Source: Syntrophothermus sp. DTU052 | GTDB taxonomy: Bacteria > Bacillota > Syntrophomonadia > Syntrophomonadales > DTU052 | DNA length: 52,509 nt | Reading direction: 5' to 3' | NCBI GenBank assembly: GCA_001512495.1 | Contig: LFRU01000072.1 | Coordinates: 1 to 52,509, forward strand | Part shown: positions 27,227 through 36,034 of the stretch, in pieces | Position numbering within the stretch: position 1 is the first letter of the stretch | How the letters are laid out: every line of letters begins with the position of its first letter | Program-made: the position numbers and the translations under genes | Notes under the pieces: model-generated | Database searches by the model: none | What the model was told of the DNA's origin: nothing | Seen by the model: only the letters and a program-made list of their open reading frames with translations

Positions 27227-27547
27227 ATGAGCCTAAAAATTCCCGAATTACAGGTTATGCTGCCCAGAGCCAGTGAAATATCACGCACTCAGCAGGTGCA
27301 AATGCAGGAGAATGTTCAACGCCAGCAGGAGTTTGCATCTCAAATGGCGAGTCAAACGCAGCAGGCCGAAAGCACGGTAAACCATACTCCGGCAGGTGAC
27401 AGAGCCCAGATTCGCGATCAACAGGAAGGCAAAAAAAAGCGAGAAAATGAGCAGCGGCAAGCAGGAAAATCTGCAGATGGGGAGAATAAGGAAAATGTGT
27501 CGCAAGCAAACAAAAAAGGTGATTTCATGATCGATATTGTTGTCTGA
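27227..27547 (+). CDS. Small Gln-rich protein of unknown function in the flagellar operon
   Basis: I do not recognise a named family with certainty. The 106-residue protein starts with SLKIPELQVMLPRASEISRT, continues with a Gln-rich helix (about residues 25-50), then a highly charged, disordered-looking Lys/Glu/Gln stretch, and ends in GDFMIDIVV. It has no membrane helix or signal. Ribosome binding site AAGGAGGG precedes ATG 27227, so it is a real gene. Position between fapA and the SwrB-like gene suggests a flagellar link. Confidence 0.75.
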   Translation: MSLKIPELQVMLPRASEISRTQQVQMQENVQRQQEFASQMASQTQQAESTVNHTPAGDRAQIRDQQEGKKKRENEQRQAGKSADGENKENVSQANKKGDFMIDIVV

Positions 27548-27562
27548 GAGGTAGATTTTTGA

Positions 27563-28033
27563 ATGTTTTGGTTCTTTATCATTGTAGCCCTGATACTGAT
27601 GGCAACGGCGGTGTACAGCATATATAGCCGTCAAAAGGTTGGTGAAGAATTTACAACCGAGATGAAAGGACTGATCCAGGAAGCCGAACTGCTTAAGAAA
27701 GACTTTGAAGCCATTATGGAAAACGCTGTACTGGTTTCAGATGATATGCTAAAAAGCCTTGATGAGCGCTTGGAAAAAATGGAAAGAATAACTTCATTGC
27801 AGAACAACAACCAACCCTCCAGGAGCCGCCCGAGAAGTATCGAGAGAAAAAGCAGAAAGGCACTTCCTTTTACAATCGAGGATCTGCGCCGCGCTCACCC
27901 CAGCATTGTTGTACCCAGATTGTGGAATGATGGTTATAGCATCCCTGAAATCGCCGAACTGTTGAATCGAGGTCAGGGAGAGGTTCGTTTAATTTTGGAT
28001 ATCCAGAAACGAAGAGAAATTTCCAGCAGCTAA
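27563..28033 (+). CDS. SwrB-like (DUF6115) membrane-anchored protein
   Basis: The 156-residue product has an N-terminal membrane helix (FWFFIIVALILMATAVYSIY), a coiled coil (about residues 30-90), a basic linker, and a C-terminal helix-turn-helix-like segment (RLWNDGYSIPEIAELLNRGQ, then GEVRLILDIQK). This layout and position after the FapA gene correspond to SwrB (YlxL) of Bacillus subtilis, which promotes FliP and C-ring assembly. Function is inferred from layout and place, because sequence in this family drifts quickly. It is the last gene of the flagellar block. Confidence 0.75.
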   Translation: MFWFFIIVALILMATAVYSIYSRQKVGEEFTTEMKGLIQEAELLKKDFEAIMENAVLVSDDMLKSLDERLEKMERITSLQNNNQPSRSRPRSIERKSRKALPFTIEDLRRAHPSIVVPRLWNDGYSIPEIAELLNRGQGEVRLILDIQKRREISSS

Positions 28034-28035
28034 AG

Positions 28036-28064
28036 TTGCGGCCCTTTTATGGGTATGGTATACT
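28036..28064 (+). promoter_or_regulatory. Sigma-A-type promoter for rpsB
   Basis: TTGCGG at 28036-28041 and TATACT at 28059-28064 are separated by exactly 17 bases, with a TGG just before the -10 box (extended -10 form). It lies in the gap right after the SwrB-like stop, so it starts an rpsB-tsf transcript independent of the flagellar operon. Confidence 0.75.
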
Positions 28065-28086
28065 AACCGATGGAAAAATTACGCAC

Positions 28087-28116
28087 GCACCTGACCCCGA
28101 AAAGGGTGCTTTTTTT
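28087..28116 (+). terminator. Hairpin with T-run in the rpsB leader
   Basis: GCACC at 28087-28091 pairs with GGTGC at 28105-28109, followed by seven T. An alternative short stem ACCC/GGGT lies inside. It is downstream of the rpsB promoter and upstream of the start codon, so it can end flagellar read-through and also act as an attenuator for rpsB. The stem is short, so strength is uncertain. Confidence 0.5.
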
Positions 28117-28170
28117 GGTCTTTTTGGGGGATGAGGGATGCGGTGGACTAACATGGAGGTGTATTATTTA

Positions 28171-28872
28171 GTGGCGGTTGTTACCATGAAGCAGTTGTTG
28201 GAGGCGGGAGTCCACTTCGGGCATCAAACCAGAAGATGGAATCCCAAGATGGCGCCCTACATTTATATGGAGCGCAACGGTATATATATCATCGACCTTC
28301 AACAAACAGTGAAAAAATTTGAAGAGGCCTATGAGTTCATTAAGAGCATAGCCGCCGAAGGCAAAACCGTTCTCTTTGTGGGTACCAAAAAACAGGCTCA
28401 AGAGACGGTTCGGGAAGAGGCTGCGAAATGCGGGATGTTCTATGTCAATCAGCGCTGGTTGGGCGGTATGCTTACCAATTACAAAACCATTAAAAGAAGG
28501 GTATACCGCTTAAAAGAACTGGAAAAAATGGAGCAAGAAGGCGTCTTTGAGATGATGCCCAAAAAAGAGGCCGCCCACCTGCGGGGACAAAAGGAGAAAC
28601 TGGAGAGGTTTCTGGCGGGGATCAAGGACATGGAGGAACTCCCGGGAGCCCTGTTTGTAGTCGATCCCCGGAAAGAGCGGATTGCTGTTTCGGAAGCCAG
28701 AAAACTTGGGATACCGGTCGTGGCCATCGTGGATACCAACTGCGACCCGGACGAGATTGATTATGTTATTCCCGGCAATGACGACGCTATCCGGGCGGTA
28801 AAGCTTATGTGTTCCCGGATTGCCGATGCAGTCCTTGAGGGGAAACAGGGGGAACAGGTTGAAGAAGAGTGA
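28171..28872 (+). CDS. rpsB: Ribosomal protein S2
   Basis: S2 joins the 30S subunit late and is needed for S1-type mRNA binding. The 233-residue product shows [39 protein letters not shown] and [23 protein letters not shown] 28171 gives the usual [13 protein letters not shown] start, with GGAGGTG at 28155-28161 as ribosome binding site. In-frame ATG 28138 and 28153 come before or inside that site and are rejected. A charged Glu-rich tail ends the protein. Confidence 0.97.
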   Translation: MAVVTMKQLLEAGVHFGHQTRRWNPKMAPYIYMERNGIYIIDLQQTVKKFEEAYEFIKSIAAEGKTVLFVGTKKQAQETVREEAAKCGMFYVNQRWLGGMLTNYKTIKRRVYRLKELEKMEQEGVFEMMPKKEAAHLRGQKEKLERFLAGIKDMEELPGALFVVDPRKERIAVSEARKLGIPVVAIVDTNCDPDEIDYVIPGNDDAIRAVKLMCSRIADAVLEGKQGEQVEEE

Positions 28873-28880
28873 TGAGCGAT

Positions 28881-28928
28881 AACGGGGTGAATGAGGGTTG
28901 GGAACACCAGTCCTCTTCGCCCCGTTTT
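28881..28928 (+). terminator. Long hairpin between rpsB and tsf
   Basis: AACGGGGTGAATGAGG at 28881-28896 pairs with CCTCTTCGCCCCGTT at 28912-28926, with one G-T pair and one bulged T, then TTTT. It fills most of the rpsB-tsf gap. It may be a partial terminator that lowers EF-Ts relative to S2, or a protective RNA structure. The T-run is short. Confidence 0.6.
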
Positions 28929-28953
28929 GAACGAGATTAGGGGGTTTGAATTA

Positions 28954-29598
28954 ATGATAACTGCTGGGATGGTTAAAGAATTACGCGAGAGAACCGGCGT
29001 GGGCATGATGGATTGCAAAAATGCCCTGGTTGAAGCCGGAGGTGACATGGAAAAGGCTATAGAGTTGTTGCGTACCAAAGGGTTGGCCCAGGCAGCCAAA
29101 AAGGCTTCCCGGTTGGCCAGCGAGGGTTTGGTGAGTTCATACATTCATATGGGAGGACGTATCGGCGTACTGATAGAAGTCAACTGTGAAACCGACTTCG
29201 TGGCCAAGACTGAAGAGTTTAAGTCTTTCTGTCATGACCTGGCCATGCAGATCGCCGCCTCCAAACCGGAATATGTAAAGCGTGAAGATGTACCGCAGGA
29301 AACCATAGAAGCCGAAAAACGCATCCTCCGGCAGCAGGCACTTAATGAAGGAAAGCCGGAAAAGATCGTGGATAAGATGGTGGAGGGGCGTATTGAAAAG
29401 TATTACAAGGAGAACTGTCTGCTGGAACAGCCTTTTATCAAGGATACTGACAAGACAGTTCAGGATCTGCTGAATGACAAGATTATGAAGTTGGGAGAAA
29501 ATATAACGGTTAGGCGTTTTGTCCGCTACGAAGTAGGCGAGGGGCTGGCAAAGAAGGAGCAGAACTTTGTCGATGAGGTAATGTCGCAGATTAAGTAG
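28954..29598 (+). CDS. tsf: Elongation factor Ts
   Basis: EF-Ts exchanges GDP for GTP on EF-Tu. The 214-residue product is the short form seen in many Clostridia and in Thermus, against about 280 in E. coli. Visible are [19 protein letters not shown], the [12 protein letters not shown]-Tu contact motif and a C-terminal stretch with [19 protein letters not shown] 28954 is chosen because AGGGGG at 28939-28944 is well spaced and the family begins [10 protein letters not shown]; the upstream in-frame region overlaps the hairpin. Confidence 0.96.
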   Translation: MITAGMVKELRERTGVGMMDCKNALVEAGGDMEKAIELLRTKGLAQAAKKASRLASEGLVSSYIHMGGRIGVLIEVNCETDFVAKTEEFKSFCHDLAMQIAASKPEYVKREDVPQETIEAEKRILRQQALNEGKPEKIVDKMVEGRIEKYYKENCLLEQPFIKDTDKTVQDLLNDKIMKLGENITVRRFVRYEVGEGLAKKEQNFVDEVMSQIK

Positions 29599-29620
29599 TC
29601 CGCGGCAGGAGGTACCGGCC

Positions 29621-30337
29621 ATGCAAGAACCCAAATATAAGCGGATTGTCCTTAAGCTGAGCGGAGAAGCCCTGGCGGGAGAGGGCGGTTACGGCATCAA
29701 CCACCAGGTGCTGGTGTCCATTGCCAGGCAGATAAAAGAGGTTGTAGCATTAAAGGTTCAGGTCGCAATTGTAGTCGGAGGAGGCAATATCTGGCGGGGA
29801 GTAGCCGGAAGCGCTCGCGGGATGGACCGGGCTACAGCCGATTATATGGGAATGCTGGCCACTGTCATTAATGCCTTGGCCCTCCAGGATGCCCTGGAAG
29901 ATGTAGGTGTTCCCACCCGGGTGCAATCGGCTATTGAAATGAGACAAGTAGCCGAGCCTTACATCAGAAGGCGTGCTATCAGACACCTGGAAAAGGGCAG
30001 AGTAATTATTCTGGCTGCGGGAACCGGGAACCCGTATTTTTCGACGGATACCACGGCCGCTTTACGGGCGGCCGAGATCGAGGCTCAGGTTATCCTCATG
30101 GCCAAGAAGGTTGATGGGGTTTATGACAGCGACCCGCGGCAAAATCCGAACGCCCGCAAATATGAAACCCTGGACTACATTGATGTTATTAACAAGGGGT
30201 TAGGGGTAATGGATTCCACCGCCGCATCCCTGTGCATGGATAATGAAATACCGATTGTAGTTTTCAGCATTGTTGAAAATGGGAACATCCTCAAAGCAGT
30301 TGTGGATGGAAATATCGGAACCTATGTTGGGAGGTAG
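29621..30337 (+). CDS. pyrH: UMP kinase
   Basis: PyrH phosphorylates UMP to UDP. It belongs to the amino-acid-kinase fold, distinct from eukaryotic UMP kinases. The 238-residue product has [49 protein letters not shown] and [17 protein letters not shown] precedes the ATG. The order tsf-pyrH-frr is conserved across bacteria. Confidence 0.97.
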   Translation: MQEPKYKRIVLKLSGEALAGEGGYGINHQVLVSIARQIKEVVALKVQVAIVVGGGNIWRGVAGSARGMDRATADYMGMLATVINALALQDALEDVGVPTRVQSAIEMRQVAEPYIRRRAIRHLEKGRVIILAAGTGNPYFSTDTTAALRAAEIEAQVILMAKKVDGVYDSDPRQNPNARKYETLDYIDVINKGLGVMDSTAASLCMDNEIPIVVFSIVENGNILKAVVDGNIGTYVGR

Positions 30338-30342
30338 ATAAG

Positions 30343-30900
30343 ATGCCTGGAACCATAATAAAAGAGGCGACTGAACGCATGGAGAAAACCCTGGAACACC
30401 TTACCCGCGAATTTGCCGGACTGCGGGCCGGGCGCGCCAACCCGGCGATGCTGGACCGGATCCTGGTTGATTATTACGGTAGTCCTACCCCAATCAACCA
30501 GTTGGCGAACATCGGTGTGCCAGAACCGAGGCTCTTGGTAATTCAGCCCTGGGACAAATCATCTATCCCTGACATTGAAAAAGCCATCATGAAATCAGAT
30601 CTGGGAGTAAATCCTTCCAATGACGGGAATGTTATTCGCATTGCCATTCCCTCGCTAACTGAAGAACGGCGAAAGGAACTGGTCAAGGTAGTGCGCAAAC
30701 GGGCGGAGGAGTCCAAGGTGGCAATACGGAACATACGGCGTGAGGCCAATGACAGTCTGAAGGCTCTGGAGAAAAACGGACAGATATCCGAGGACGAACA
30801 AAAGAAACGGTTGGAGGAGGTTCAAAAGATCACCGACAATCATATCAAGGAGATTGACAAACTGGCCGGTGGTAAAGAGAAGGATATTATGGAAGTCTAG
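30343..30900 (+). CDS. frr: Ribosome recycling factor
   Basis: RRF splits post-termination ribosomes together with EF-G. The 185-residue length is exact for the family. Visible are [20 protein letters not shown], the hinge region [20 protein letters not shown], and [20 protein letters not shown]. It follows pyrH by five bases. Confidence 0.97.
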   Translation: MPGTIIKEATERMEKTLEHLTREFAGLRAGRANPAMLDRILVDYYGSPTPINQLANIGVPEPRLLVIQPWDKSSIPDIEKAIMKSDLGVNPSNDGNVIRIAIPSLTEERRKELVKVVRKRAEESKVAIRNIRREANDSLKALEKNGQISEDEQKKRLEEVQKITDNHIKEIDKLAGGKEKDIMEV

Positions 30901-30970
30901 TTAAGGCTGGATGAGTTCTGCAATATAAAACAGGCAGAAAGAAAGACTCCACCTACGGCAGATATAGTTG

Positions 30971-30976
30971 TATAAT
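30971..30976 (+). promoter_or_regulatory. Possible -10 box upstream of uppS
   Basis: A perfect TATAAT lies in the 143-base frr-uppS gap. The region 17 bases upstream (30948-30953) reads TCCACC, a poor match to the -35 consensus, so this promoter is tentative. Confidence 0.3.
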
Positions 30977-31000
30977 AACTTAAAACTGATTCCTTCTAAT

Positions 31001-31019
31001 ACCCCCTTATGGGGGTTTT
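31001..31019 (+). terminator. Hairpin terminator between frr and uppS
   Basis: ACCCCC (31001-31006) pairs with GGGGGT (31011-31016) over a TTAT loop and runs into TTTT. It is a compact Rho-independent terminator for the rpsB-frr transcript. Only 24 bases separate it from the uppS start, so it may also attenuate uppS. Confidence 0.75.
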
Positions 31020-31043
31020 ATAGTTTGACTGGAGGATTAGGTT

Positions 31044-31778
31044 ATGAGAAAACAGAACCGGCTGCCTTACGATAAGGAGCGGCTGCCCAGGCATATTGCC
31101 ATAATTATGGATGGAAACGGAAGGTGGGCAAAGAAACGACATCTGCCCCGTCAGGCCGGGCATAAGGCGGGAATATCCGCCCTCAGGAGAACCATCGAGA
31201 CAATCGTGGAATTGGGGATACCTGTCTTGACCGTTTATGCCTTCTCTACGGAAAACTGGAAAAGACCGGCGGAAGAGGTTAATCATCTGATGAACCTCCT
31301 GCGGGAAAACCTGCATAGTGAACTGTCAGACCTGCATGAGAACAATATTAAGCTCAACATACTTGGGGATCTACGGGAATTGCCCGCTGGATTGAGAGAG
31401 GAACTGTTCGAAGCTTGCCAAACTACGGCAGGAAACACCGGTCTTATCTTAAATATTGCCTTGAATTACGGAGGTAGAAGTGAGATAGTCAGAGCTGCCA
31501 AAGCTCTCGCACAACAGGTAAAGGACGGGGAATTTAGTATCGATGAGATAAATGAAAGTACTTTTGGAGCAAACCTTGACACTAAAGGGCTTCCGGACCC
31601 AGATCTCTTGATAAGAACCGCCGGAGAGATGCGAATCAGCAATTTCCTGCTCTGGCAGATTGCATATACTGAAATCTGGGTCACCGATGTCCTGTGGCCG
31701 GACTTTAATGGTGAGGTGATCTTCCAGGCCATTGATGATTACCTGAAGCGAAACCGCAAATTTGGCGCGGCCATATAG
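31044..31778 (+). CDS. uppS: Undecaprenyl diphosphate synthase
   Basis: UppS adds cis-isoprene units to farnesyl diphosphate to make the lipid carrier for cell wall synthesis. The 244-residue product has the catalytic Asp23 in HIAIIMDGNGRWAKKR, YAFSTENWKRPAEEV, and the C-terminal PDLLIRTAGEMRISNFLLWQ with DVLWPDF. ACTGGAGG precedes the ATG. Neighbours cdsA and dxr belong to the same membrane-precursor supply. Confidence 0.97.
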   Translation: MRKQNRLPYDKERLPRHIAIIMDGNGRWAKKRHLPRQAGHKAGISALRRTIETIVELGIPVLTVYAFSTENWKRPAEEVNHLMNLLRENLHSELSDLHENNIKLNILGDLRELPAGLREELFEACQTTAGNTGLILNIALNYGGRSEIVRAAKALAQQVKDGEFSIDEINESTFGANLDTKGLPDPDLLIRTAGEMRISNFLLWQIAYTEIWVTDVLWPDFNGEVIFQAIDDYLKRNRKFGAAI

Positions 31779-31911
31779 GGACGATGTCTGCACAACGGGT
31801 CAATTAACGGCCGGTTGGTGCGAATAACGTGACGTGCTGGTGTACCCCGCGACCTATTCCGTCGGGGAACATAATGAAGGTGTTACACCCGATTATTCGA
31901 AAGGGGAGACC
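31779..31911. other. Gap between uppS and cdsA
   Basis: These 133 bases hold no supported gene, although the cdsA frame is open back to 31834. A bulged hairpin CCCCGCGAC/GTCGGGG occurs at about 31846-31868 but has no T-run after it. I saw no clear promoter. Confidence 0.4.
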
Positions 31912-32688
31912 ATGAAAAAGAGAGTCATATCAGCAGCCGTGGGGATTCCACTTATAATCCTGCTGGCATGGTTGGGTGGTCATTATTGGACCGTACTGGT
32001 TTGGCTGGCAGCCTTGTTGAGTCTTTTTGAGTTTTACCGGGGGGTTAAGACCTCTGGTAACCGTCCTCTTTGGCTCGTGGGTCTGATGGTTATTGCTTGG
32101 GCTATGACGCTTAACGCGAGTCCTCTGGGTGGCACCCTGGGAGCATTGGTTCTGATACTGTCGATCCTGATATTAGTTATTTTATACCCCAGATACCATA
32201 TAATTGATTTAGCGATAACCTGGTTTGGAGCTCTGTACATAGGTGTTTTGATGGGTTATACCTGGAAACTGGGTACACTGCCCGGATGGTTTGGGGTTAT
32301 CATGTTGGCCCTCCTGCTAACCTGGGCCAGTGACAGTGGAGCATATTTCGTCGGCAAATTCTGGGGAAAAAACAAGTTGGCTCCTCAATTAAGCCCCAAT
32401 AAGACCTGGGAAGGTTTTTTCGGTGGTTTTGTGGCAACTATCTTAGTATCACTGGCCGGTTACTGGATTATGCCTGGCTACAGCCTCTATCAGTATGTCG
32501 GGATAGGTATCGCGGCCGGCCTGGCTGCACCTTTCGGGGATCTATTTGCCTCGGGGATAAAAAGAGGGTTTGACATCAAGGACTTTGGCCGTCTTATCCC
32601 CGGACACGGCGGCATCCTGGACCGGATAGACAGCTTTATGTGTGTTGCACCTCTGGTGTACATATTGATTGTTAGATGGGGGGGCTAA
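31912..32688 (+). CDS. cdsA: Phosphatidate cytidylyltransferase (CDP-diglyceride synthase)
   Basis: CdsA makes CDP-diacylglycerol from phosphatidate and CTP at the membrane. The 258-residue protein has about seven or eight hydrophobic helices and the family signature near the C terminus (KDFGRLIPGHGGILDRIDSF). SDSGAYFVGKFWGKNKLAP and SPNKTWEGFFGG are also visible. ATG 31912 follows AAAGGGGAG; an upstream in-frame start at 31834 has no ribosome binding site and would add a non-family extension. Confidence 0.96.
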   Translation: MKKRVISAAVGIPLIILLAWLGGHYWTVLVWLAALLSLFEFYRGVKTSGNRPLWLVGLMVIAWAMTLNASPLGGTLGALVLILSILILVILYPRYHIIDLAITWFGALYIGVLMGYTWKLGTLPGWFGVIMLALLLTWASDSGAYFVGKFWGKNKLAPQLSPNKTWEGFFGGFVATILVSLAGYWIMPGYSLYQYVGIGIAAGLAAPFGDLFASGIKRGFDIKDFGRLIPGHGGILDRIDSFMCVAPLVYILIVRWGG

Positions 32689-32691
32689 AAC

Positions 32692-33810
32692 GTGGAGCCG
32701 GAACTGTTAAGATACCTTAAGATATTGGTGAAAACAGCCGTAGGAGTTCTTGCCCTGGTAGGTATATACCTCTTATTCACCTACATATTCCCCATCATCG
32801 GGGATGTATTGGGGTCGCTCCCGGTGTATTTCATGCCCTTCATTTTGGCATTGCTGCTGGCCCTGCTGATCGAGCCGGCCATCAGTTTTATGGAGACAAG
32901 GATGAGGCTGAAACGAGGGCCGGCGACCCTGCTCAGCATGCTGCTGGTCTTGGGGTCCCTTTCTATGATCCTTGTTTTGCTTGTATCCCGACTGATCAGG
33001 GAACTGGCTTCTATTTATAAGACATTGTCCATGCGTTCCGGGGACATCAGCCAGGTAATAGCCGACATCCTGAAGCAGGTAGATGTTTTTTACCGGCGGC
33101 TCCAGCTGCCTCCGGAGGTGGAGGCTTCAGTGCAGGAGAATCTCTTTAGATTATTAAGCTATCTGGAAAATGTCATCAATTCTGTAGTTACCGCCCTCAT
33201 TGACGTAGCCTCCAGCCTTCCCGGCTATTTTATTTTCCTCTTGATCGCACTGGTCGCTACTTACTTTATTGCCTGCGGTCGGCCGGAGATCAGGGATTGG
33301 TTCCTGAGGTGGCTGCCTGAATCATGGGAAGGGAAGACTCGTACAGTAGCCCGGGATCTGGTAGGCGCCTTCCTGGGCTGGGTGAAGGCCATGCTGATTC
33401 TTACATCGGTTACAGCAATTCTTACTATTGTAGGCCTGTCGATGCTGCGGGTTAACTATGCACTGACTATTGGACTGTTAACCGGATTGCTTGATATTCT
33501 CCCGATTTTAGGACCGGGCACACTCATGATCCCCTGGGCCATAATATCCTTTATCACGGGCAATACCGGAATAGCTGTCGGCATCCTGGTTCTTTATATG
33601 GTAATTGTTACGGTAAGGTACATACTGGAACCCAGGGTACTTGGTGATAATATTGGACTCCACCCCCTGGTAACTCTTATCGCACTTTACGTGGGTCTGA
33701 GAGCAGCCGGCGTAGTAGGCATAATACTGGGACCGGCACTGGTGGTAGTGTTTTTGGCCTGTCAACGGGCGGGTGTATTCGACAAATGGTCCTGGAAAAG
33801 GGTTGATTGA
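32692..33810 (+). CDS. AI-2E/PerM-family membrane protein
   Basis: The 372-residue protein has about eight hydrophobic segments and the AI-2E transporter family pattern: an N-terminal pair of helices, a cytoplasmic or external helical stretch (about residues 105-165), and GLLDILPILGPGTLMIPWAI then YILEPRVLGDNIGLHPLVTL. Members such as YtvI, YdbI and TqsA have diverse or unknown substrates, including sodium/proton exchange in some cases, so no substrate is assigned. GTG 32692 begins three bases after cdsA. It overlaps a possible dxr start, which suggests coupling. Confidence 0.88.
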   Translation: MEPELLRYLKILVKTAVGVLALVGIYLLFTYIFPIIGDVLGSLPVYFMPFILALLLALLIEPAISFMETRMRLKRGPATLLSMLLVLGSLSMILVLLVSRLIRELASIYKTLSMRSGDISQVIADILKQVDVFYRRLQLPPEVEASVQENLFRLLSYLENVINSVVTALIDVASSLPGYFIFLLIALVATYFIACGRPEIRDWFLRWLPESWEGKTRTVARDLVGAFLGWVKAMLILTSVTAILTIVGLSMLRVNYALTIGLLTGLLDILPILGPGTLMIPWAIISFITGNTGIAVGILVLYMVIVTVRYILEPRVLGDNIGLHPLVTLIALYVGLRAAGVVGIILGPALVVVFLACQRAGVFDKWSWKRVD

Positions 33811-33812
33811 TT

Positions 33813-34952
33813 TTGAAGCGGATAGCGATAATAGGGTCCACCGGCTCGATCGGGGTACAGGCCCTGGATGTAGTTCGGCGCAATCCGGACAAACTTAAGG
33901 TAGTAGCTCTGGCAGCCGGGAGTAATGCCAAACTGCTGGCCTCGCAGGCGGCTGAATTTGATGCCGGATATGCAGCCGTCTTTGATGAAAAAGCGTACCA
34001 GGAGCTGGCTGCCCGCTGCGACTGCTGGACCGGTGTAGGATTGGAGGCCGTTACCTTCCTGGCGTCCCTGGAAGAAGTGGACCTGGTATTGATAGCGGTA
34101 AGCGGTGCCGCCGGGATTTACCCTACCTACAAAGCGGTAGCCGCCGGAAAAACCGTGGCACTTGCCAATAAGGAAAGCCTGGTGGCGGCCGGTGATGTGA
34201 TAATGCCCCTGGCACGTTCCACCGGTTCTATGATTTTACCGGTGGACAGTGAGCACTCGGCGATATTTCAATGTCTGCAGGGGGAAAAGAAGTCGGTTTT
34301 CCGATTGTGGTTAACTGCTTCCGGAGGTCCATTCCGGGAGACGGACATAACGGAACTTGATTTCGTTACCCCGGAGCAGGCTCTGCGCCACCCCAAATGG
34401 AATATGGGGAAAAAGATCACCATTGACTCGGCAACCCTGATGAACAAGGGACTTGAGGTGATTGAAGCTCATCACCTGTTTGCAGTAAGCTATGATCAGA
34501 TAGGTGTTGTCATCCACCCCCAGAGTATCGTACACTCATTGGTTGAGTTTGTTGACGGTTCCCTGTTGGGTCACTTGGGCGTTCCCGATATGAGAATGCC
34601 CATCCAGTATGCATTCAGCTATCCTGATAGATGGGAATCGGCCTGTGATCGACTCAACCTGCTGCAGCTGGGTAAATTAGATTTCTACCCGCCGGATCAT
34701 AAAAAGTTCCCGGCCCTGGGACTGGCAGTAAGCGCCGGGCAACAAGGGGGAACCATGCCTGCGGTTATGAATGCGGCCAATGAGATTGCCGTAGAAAGCT
34801 TTCTGGAGGGGAAGCTGGGCTTTAAAGAAATAACCGTAATGGTGGAGAAGATAATGGGGCAGCATCGGGTTATAGACAGCCCATCCTTGAGCGAGATTAT
34901 GGCAGCCGACAGTTGGGCTCGTGAAGCATGCAGGCGAAACATTCGGAAATGA
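33813..34952 (+). CDS. dxr: 1-deoxy-D-xylulose 5-phosphate reductoisomerase
   Basis: Dxr converts DXP to MEP, the first committed step of the non-mevalonate isoprenoid pathway. The 379-residue product has the NADPH site IAIIGSTGSIGVQALDVV, ALANKESLVAAG, the metal/substrate motif VDSEHSAIFQC, and SATLMNKGLEVIEAHHLF. TTG 33813 is chosen since AAAGGG (33797-33802) is ten bases away; TTG 33807 is too close to it. It supplies the pathway that also uses ispG below and feeds uppS. Confidence 0.96.
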   Translation: MKRIAIIGSTGSIGVQALDVVRRNPDKLKVVALAAGSNAKLLASQAAEFDAGYAAVFDEKAYQELAARCDCWTGVGLEAVTFLASLEEVDLVLIAVSGAAGIYPTYKAVAAGKTVALANKESLVAAGDVIMPLARSTGSMILPVDSEHSAIFQCLQGEKKSVFRLWLTASGGPFRETDITELDFVTPEQALRHPKWNMGKKITIDSATLMNKGLEVIEAHHLFAVSYDQIGVVIHPQSIVHSLVEFVDGSLLGHLGVPDMRMPIQYAFSYPDRWESACDRLNLLQLGKLDFYPPDHKKFPALGLAVSAGQQGGTMPAVMNAANEIAVESFLEGKLGFKEITVMVEKIMGQHRVIDSPSLSEIMAADSWAREACRRNIRK

Positions 34953-34965
34953 GGTAAGAAGAAAT

Positions 34966-36030
34966 ATGATGATTATTATGTCACTTTTGGTACTGGCGGT
35001 TATAATTCTGGTCCATGAGTGGGGGCATTTTATCGCCTGCCGCAATGCGGGAATTGATGTCGAGGAATTCAGCATCGGTTTCGGGCCCAAATTATTAAGC
35101 ACACATGGGAAAAAAGATAATTCAGGGGCGGAACGGGTTGTTAAGACCGAATACTCGTTAAGGCTTTTTCCCATTGGAGGTTTCGTTCGCATGTCCGGGG
35201 CCGAGCCGGATGATATGGACAATCCCCGCGGTTTTAACCGGGCTTCTCCCTGGCAGAGGATCAAGGTGCTGGCTGCGGGGCCGCTGATGAACTTTGTACT
35301 GGCGATCGCCATATTTATTTTGGCTTTTACCTTAATTGGGATCCCCGAGATAGTAAACCAGCCGATATTGGGGGAAGTAGTAGTAGGAAAACCGGCGGCC
35401 GAAGCCGGATTAAAGTCCGGTGACCGCGTGATCAGCATCGACGGGCAAAAGGTATCCACCTGGGAAGAGATGGTGGAAATTATCCGGAAGACTCCGGAAG
35501 GCATCACTCGAGAATTGGTGGTACTCCGGGATGGACGGCAGCATACATTTGCTGTCACGCCGGAGTATAACCAATCGACCCAGACCTCGATCCTGGGAGT
35601 AAGCGCCACCCTCGTTTATCACAAAATGGGGGTATGGGAAGGGATCAAGATGGGGTTTGTTAATACCTACTTAACCACGGTTTTGATGCTGCAGGGACTG
35701 GTACAACTTATCACCGGCGCGGTTTCTGCTGATGCCCTGGCAGGACCGGTGGGCATAACCAAGATGATTGGCGAAGCCGCCCAGGGCGGTTTGATATACC
35801 TGTTAAATTTTACGGCTCTTTTGAGCATAAATTTGGGGGTTATTAACCTGCTGCCCTTTCCAGCCCTGGATGGAAGCCGCATTGTATTTACCGGTCTGGA
35901 ACTGATCCGGGGACGTCCGATAGAGGCGGAACGGGAAAACTTCATCCATCTAATCGGATTTGTAGTTCTCATAAGCCTAATTATCCTGGTTACTTTTAAT
36001 GACATCGTCAACATCGCAAAGGGTGGATAG
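34966..36030 (+). CDS. rseP: RseP/RasP site-2 zinc metalloprotease
   Basis: RseP cleaves membrane helices of anti-sigma factors and remnant signal peptides. The 354-residue product has the zinc motif HEWGH at His17, Glu18 and His21 in the first helix, a PDZ domain at about residues 125-190 (GKPAAEAGLKSGDRVISIDG), and the second active-site motif NLLPFPALDGSR in the third helix. ATG 34966 follows GAGGTAAG. The upstream in-frame start at 34921 overlaps dxr and is rejected. Confidence 0.96.
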   Translation: MMIIMSLLVLAVIILVHEWGHFIACRNAGIDVEEFSIGFGPKLLSTHGKKDNSGAERVVKTEYSLRLFPIGGFVRMSGAEPDDMDNPRGFNRASPWQRIKVLAAGPLMNFVLAIAIFILAFTLIGIPEIVNQPILGEVVVGKPAAEAGLKSGDRVISIDGQKVSTWEEMVEIIRKTPEGITRELVVLRDGRQHTFAVTPEYNQSTQTSILGVSATLVYHKMGVWEGIKMGFVNTYLTTVLMLQGLVQLITGAVSADALAGPVGITKMIGEAAQGGLIYLLNFTALLSINLGVINLLPFPALDGSRIVFTGLELIRGRPIEAERENFIHLIGFVVLISLIILVTFNDIVNIAKGG

Positions 36031-36034
36031 GTTG

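Noticed and set aside
28954-29598. Truncation of EF-Ts because it is shorter than in E. coli
   Set aside because: Short EF-Ts of about 200-215 residues is common in Clostridia and Thermus, and both ends look intact.
34677-35609. Minus-strand open frame of 310 codons across the dxr-rseP junction
   Set aside because: Both opposite-strand genes are complete and conserved; the translation shows no domain and is a shadow.
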